The translations under genes were made by a program, and so were the position numbers. From Phycisphaera sp. (GTDB taxonomy: Bacteria > Planctomycetota > Phycisphaerae > Phycisphaerales > UBA1924), in contig CP098402.1 in assembly GCA_025916675.1 (NCBI GenBank), forward strand, positions 491,205 to 555,204: DNA of 64,000 nt. Direction: 5' to 3'. Numbering within the stretch: the stretch's first letter is position 1; the number at the start of each line of letters is the position of its first letter. The notes below the pieces were generated by a model. It had not been told where the DNA came from and made no database searches. It saw only the letters and a list, made by a program, of their open reading frames with translations. This document shows, piece by piece, positions 60,713-64,000 of the stretch.

Positions 60713-62008
60713 ATGGACACTGACACGGTCATTATTGGAGGCGGCCTGGCTGGCTTGAACTGCGCGCGCAGATTGCATGCGGCCGGCCGCTCGTTCATCC
60801 TCTTGGAAGCCGCGGACCGGCTCGGTGGTCGGGTCCGCACCGAAACTATCTCGACATCGGAAGGCGATTACCTCGTTGATTGCGGCTTCCAGGTGCTGCT
60901 CACGGCGTATCCCAACGCGGCCGAAGCGTTCGATTACGATGCGCTCGACCTGAAGTGCTTCTATCCCGGCGCGATGGTGTTCCACGACGGGCAAATGCAT
61001 CGCGTCGCCGATCCCCGCCGACGGCCCGGCGACGCGCTCCGCGGCTTTCGAACGCCCATCGCGACCACGCGCGATAAGCTGCGCCTGGCCGAAATGTCCT
61101 TGCGCGTGCTCGCGGGGCCGGTCGAGAATCTCTGGGCCCGGCCCGATCGGTCCGCGATCGACGCGTTGCGCGAGGAGGGCTTCGCGAGCACGACCATCGA
61201 TCGCTTCTTCCGACCGTTCTTTGGCGGGGTGTTCTTCGATCCGGACCTCGAGACCTCCAGTCGCATGCTCGAGTTTACCTATCGCATGTTCGCACAAGGT
61301 CGTACGTGCGTTCCGGCCCGTGGCATGGCCGCGCTGCCCGCGCAGATCGCCCGTCGATTGCCAGCAGATTCAGTGCAGGTGGATTCTCGCGTTGATCGTC
61401 TGGAACGCACCAGCAATGGCTGGACAGTCCAAACCACAGATCGTTCGGTGAGCGCGACGAACATCGTCGTGGCGGTCGAAGGCGGTACCGCACGCACACT
61501 GATGTCGCCGCACGCGACTGTTGACGCCAAGCCGGTGCGTTGGCGACAGACGGCGACTATCGCCTACGCCTGCGACAAACCTCCCACCGAAGAAGCCATC
61601 CTGGTGCTGGACGGCCAGGGTGAAGGCCCGATCAATCACCTGGCTTCCATGAGCGTCGCTTCGCCCGCGTACGCACCCAAGGGCAAGCACCTGGTGTACG
61701 CGAACGTGATCGATCCCACCATGCTCGCCGCCGCGATGGATGACGAGGTGCTCGACGACGTCGCGCGTCCCCAACTCCGCCGGTGGTTTGGCGAGCAGGT
61801 CGATGGCTGGCGTGCGATCAATGTCGATCGCATCGATCACGCCCTGCCGGACCAGAGCCCACCCTGGCTGAGTACGCCCCAGCGGCCGGTCGAGATGGGT
61901 GGCGGGCTCTTCGCCTGTGGTGATTGGCTGGACAATGCCTCGATCGATGGCGCCCTGGCGAGTGGTTCTCGGTGCGCTCAGGCCGTGCTCGACCGCACGC
62001 CCGCCTGA
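60713..62008 (+). CDS. FAD-dependent amine-oxidase-fold oxidoreductase
   Basis: A 431-residue flavoprotein of the protoporphyrinogen-oxidase/phytoene-desaturase superfamily. FAD motifs are TVIIGGGLAGLNCARRL, EAADRLGGRVRT with DCGFQVLLTAYP, and the C-terminal GLFACGDWLDNASIDGALASG. The middle has RFFRPFFGGVFFDPDLETSSRM, typical of an uncharacterised subgroup widespread in bacteria. The substrate (amine, carotenoid or porphyrin-like) is not readable. ATG 60713 lies 32 bp from the divergent dtd start. Confidence 0.85.
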   Translation: MDTDTVIIGGGLAGLNCARRLHAAGRSFILLEAADRLGGRVRTETISTSEGDYLVDCGFQVLLTAYPNAAEAFDYDALDLKCFYPGAMVFHDGQMHRVADPRRRPGDALRGFRTPIATTRDKLRLAEMSLRVLAGPVENLWARPDRSAIDALREEGFASTTIDRFFRPFFGGVFFDPDLETSSRMLEFTYRMFAQGRTCVPARGMAALPAQIARRLPADSVQVDSRVDRLERTSNGWTVQTTDRSVSATNIVVAVEGGTARTLMSPHATVDAKPVRWRQTATIAYACDKPPTEEAILVLDGQGEGPINHLASMSVASPAYAPKGKHLVYANVIDPTMLAAAMDDEVLDDVARPQLRRWFGEQVDGWRAINVDRIDHALPDQSPPWLSTPQRPVEMGGGLFACGDWLDNASIDGALASGSRCAQAVLDRTPA

Positions 62009-62052
62009 CACGCTCTTGGCACGGGCCATACGCTGGGGCATTGGAGATGCCC

Positions 62053-64000
62053 ATGCGTGTTGCCGCTGCTATTGCCGTTGCCATCCTTCTGCTTCTCGTC
62101 TCGCCCTCGCCGGCCCAGACGGTCGTCGAACTCGTCGAAGACGCCGATTCGCTGGTCATCCGCGAGATGCTCGCCGTCGATCGCCTCTCTCGCGGTGGGC
62201 GCAGCCTGATCGTGACCGATCCGGTCGAAGCCAGCATCGTCCGAGGCACGTGGGGTACGCCGGTCGAGGACGAAGTGGTGACAGCCGCGGACGGGCGGAC
62301 CGCGACCTGGAAGCCGATCTCCGCCAACGATGACGGCGTCTTCAATGATCGCGCACTCGCCGGCGGCTACGCCCACGTGATCGTCCGGTCGCCGGTCCGC
62401 CGCATCGTGATGCTCCATGCCCGCGGCCATCGGCACGTGAGTATCAATGGCGAACGCCGAGGCGGCGACGTGTACAACCTCGGCATCACGGTGCTCCCCA
62501 TCGAATTGATCGAGGGCGACAACGAGTTGTTGTTCAGGGGCGGGCGCGGGCGGCTGCGCATCGAGCTGCGCGAGCCCAAGGCGGAGTTGTTCTGGCTCGA
62601 TCGCGACGTGACCAGGCCCGACGTTGTCGAAGGTGGCGAATATGTCGCAGCTTCGCCTCTGGTGAACGCTACCACCGAGCAACTGATTGGCGTGCAGGGT
62701 GTGTGGGACGGCGGCCGCTTGACCACCCAGGTCGTCCCCGGGCTGGGGGGGATCGCGCCCCTTGGCGTCCGCAAGCTGCCTGTGCACATGGCTCTCCCAG
62801 CAACTTTGGAAACCGATGAGGTCGCCGTCGAGTTGGGTGCCCTCTCAGGAATGACACAGGCCCAGACATCCGTGTCGCTGCGGATGCGAGAAAGGCATAA
62901 CAAGCACAGCCGCACCTTCATCAGCGACATCGACGGCAGCGTGCAGTACTACGCCGTCACGCCGCCCACCGAAGGAAAGAGGGTCGAAGGTCTGATCCTC
63001 ACCTTGCACGGCGCGAGCGTCGAGGCGCGCAATCAGGCCAATGCGTATGGCCACAAGGATGGCACGATCATCGTTGCGCCCACCAACCGCCGCCCCTTCG
63101 GCTTCGACTGGGAAGACTGGGGCCGCATCGACGCGATGGAAGTACTCGACCATGCCTCGGATGCGTATGGCCACAACAACCCGCAGCGCACCTGGCTCAC
63201 CGGCCACTCCATGGGCGGTCATGGCACGTGGCAGGTGGGCGCCCACTTTGCCCCAAAGTTCGCCGCCATCGGTCCCAGTGCCGGCTGGCGAGACTTCTGG
63301 AGCTACGGCGGCGCGGGCGACTTCGACGAAAGCGACCCCATCGGCCAGATCCTCAACACCGCCAACAACGCCAGCCGCACGCTGCTGCTCGAAGAGAACT
63401 ACAAGGACCTGGGCGTCTACATCCTCCACGGCGACGCCGACAACAATGTGCCCGTGTCCCAGGCCCGTTTCATGCGAGAACGGCTGGCGAAGTTCCACCC
63501 CAACTTTGCCTACTACGAACAACCCGGGGCCGGGCACTGGTGGGGCAACCAGTGCGTCGACTGGCCGCCGATGATGGAGTTCTTCGAGGATCGCAGCATC
63601 GACATGACGCCGGCGAGCGAGACCTTCATCACTATCAATCCCGCCATCAGCAGCGAGGGGCGGCTGTTTACGATCCATCGGCAGGCGAAGGCGATGACGC
63701 CGACGCAGGTCGAGCTCGTGCGGGACACCAACAAGAACACGATGGTGGTGACGACGGAGAACGTGCTCGCGATGGTCATCGAGCCCCGAGCATGGAGCGA
63801 TTTCAAGGTCGAGCCCGCCACGCTCACCGTCGACGGGCAGACGTTTGATGTCCCCCTCCACCGCGATGAAACCGGAACCACTCGCCTCCAACGTGCAAGC
63901 GTCGACCAGCCGTGGGAAGGAACTGGCAGGTTCGACCTTGCCCTCAAGGGCGCCCACCGCGCCGGACCCTTCAAGCACGCCTTCAACAACCACATGGCCT
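62053..64000 (+). CDS. Secreted alpha/beta hydrolase (prolyl oligopeptidase-like), partial at window end
   Basis: The frame is open from ATG 62053 to the last base, 649 codons, so the C-terminus lies outside. GGAG is six bases upstream. A signal peptide (AAAIAVAILLLLVSPSPAQ) indicates export. After a beta-rich N-terminal region come hydrolase marks: oxyanion region LILTLHGASVEARNQ, nucleophile GHSMGGHGTWQ, acid HGDADNNVP and His in GAGHWWGNQ. It resembles PHB-depolymerase/S9-type esterases. Following sequence (ETFITINPAISSEGRLFT) is a beta domain. Substrate unknown. Confidence 0.85.
   Translation, partial: MRVAAAIAVAILLLLVSPSPAQTVVELVEDADSLVIREMLAVDRLSRGGRSLIVTDPVEASIVRGTWGTPVEDEVVTAADGRTATWKPISANDDGVFNDRALAGGYAHVIVRSPVRRIVMLHARGHRHVSINGERRGGDVYNLGITVLPIELIEGDNELLFRGGRGRLRIELREPKAELFWLDRDVTRPDVVEGGEYVAASPLVNATTEQLIGVQGVWDGGRLTTQVVPGLGGIAPLGVRKLPVHMALPATLETDEVAVELGALSGMTQAQTSVSLRMRERHNKHSRTFISDIDGSVQYYAVTPPTEGKRVEGLILTLHGASVEARNQANAYGHKDGTIIVAPTNRRPFGFDWEDWGRIDAMEVLDHASDAYGHNNPQRTWLTGHSMGGHGTWQVGAHFAPKFAAIGPSAGWRDFWSYGGAGDFDESDPIGQILNTANNASRTLLLEENYKDLGVYILHGDADNNVPVSQARFMRERLAKFHPNFAYYEQPGAGHWWGNQCVDWPPMMEFFEDRSIDMTPASETFITINPAISSEGRLFTIHRQAKAMTPTQVELVRDTNKNTMVVTTENVLAMVIEPRAWSDFKVEPATLTVDGQTFDVPLHRDETGTTRLQRASVDQPWEGTGRFDLALKGAHRAGPFKHAFNNHMA

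Overview
The window is high-GC DNA that reads like a chromosome segment of a Planctomycetota bacterium, most likely of the class Phycisphaerae. This is inferred from three adjacent secreted beta-propeller proteins that end in GC-type dockerin repeats (final residues GCP), a HYExAFE-family protein, an oversized signal peptidase I, a RicT/PSP1 protein with a lysine/arginine-rich tail, and many lipoproteins and PAS/CHASE signalling proteins. No rRNA, CRISPR array, replication origin or integrase was found. Two tRNA genes are present: Ile2 with anticodon CAT, and His with anticodon GTG.

Layout. 1-2.6 kb: a decayed CHASE sensor kinase/receiver locus and a stand-alone receiver. 2.6-4.5 kb: tRNA-Ile(CAT), an IS3-family element with a -1 frameshift signal, a gene remnant and a duplicated half of the tRNA. 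4.7-9.8 kb: PqqB-like lipoprotein, peroxiredoxin, PLP homeostasis protein, Tat/lipoprotein amidase, DUF481 outer-membrane protein and MscS channel. 9.8-16.4 kb: asparagine synthase, a membrane protein and a six-PAS hybrid histidine kinase. 16.5-20.3 kb: a minus-strand operon (TPR, RecX, lipoprotein, rhodanese) divergent from 3-hydroxyacyl-CoA dehydrogenase, then a hypothetical gene and a 21-bp tandem array.

20.6-27.0 kb is a coherent metal-uptake locus: an MntR-type repressor, an OprB-like porin, a TroA-like metal-binding lipoprotein, an ABC ATPase and two permeases with DtxR-like C-terminal extensions. Three copies of a palindrome GTAGC-N4-GCTAC lie upstream of the porin (two, overlapping a plausible promoter) and of the binding protein (one). 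This looks like the MntR operator. 27.1-30.1 kb: a tandem pair of flavin-dependent halogenase-like genes, the first shortened. 30.2-41.2 kb: PckA, tRNA-His, fructosamine kinase, a PilZ-receiver-pseudoHpt gene broken by an in-frame TAG, GyrB, L,D-transpeptidase, 5-formyl-THF cyclo-ligase and signal peptidase I.

41.2-43.6 kb is a repeat island. Two inverted copies of a ~350-bp element, each bounded by REP-like palindromes, flank one small gene. Extra palindromes, a 67-bp direct repeat and a second, unrelated 21-bp tandem array follow. 43.6-48.6 kb: a membrane protein, RicT, three small exported proteins, a lipoprotein, a GNAT acetyltransferase and an AIM24-like protein. 48.7-54.8 kb: three FG-GAP/VCBS dockerin proteins, two sharing a near-identical promoter. 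55-64 kb: HYExAFE protein, metallophosphoesterase-LamG, SpoIIE-type phosphatase coupled to two YkgJ cysteine-cluster proteins, Dtd, an FAD amine-oxidase-fold protein and a secreted alpha/beta hydrolase that runs off the window.

The most unusual signals are the paired REP-bounded elements, the two 21-bp arrays, the in-frame stop in the PilZ gene and the MntR operator set. All functional assignments rest on reading motifs by eye; no database search was run.
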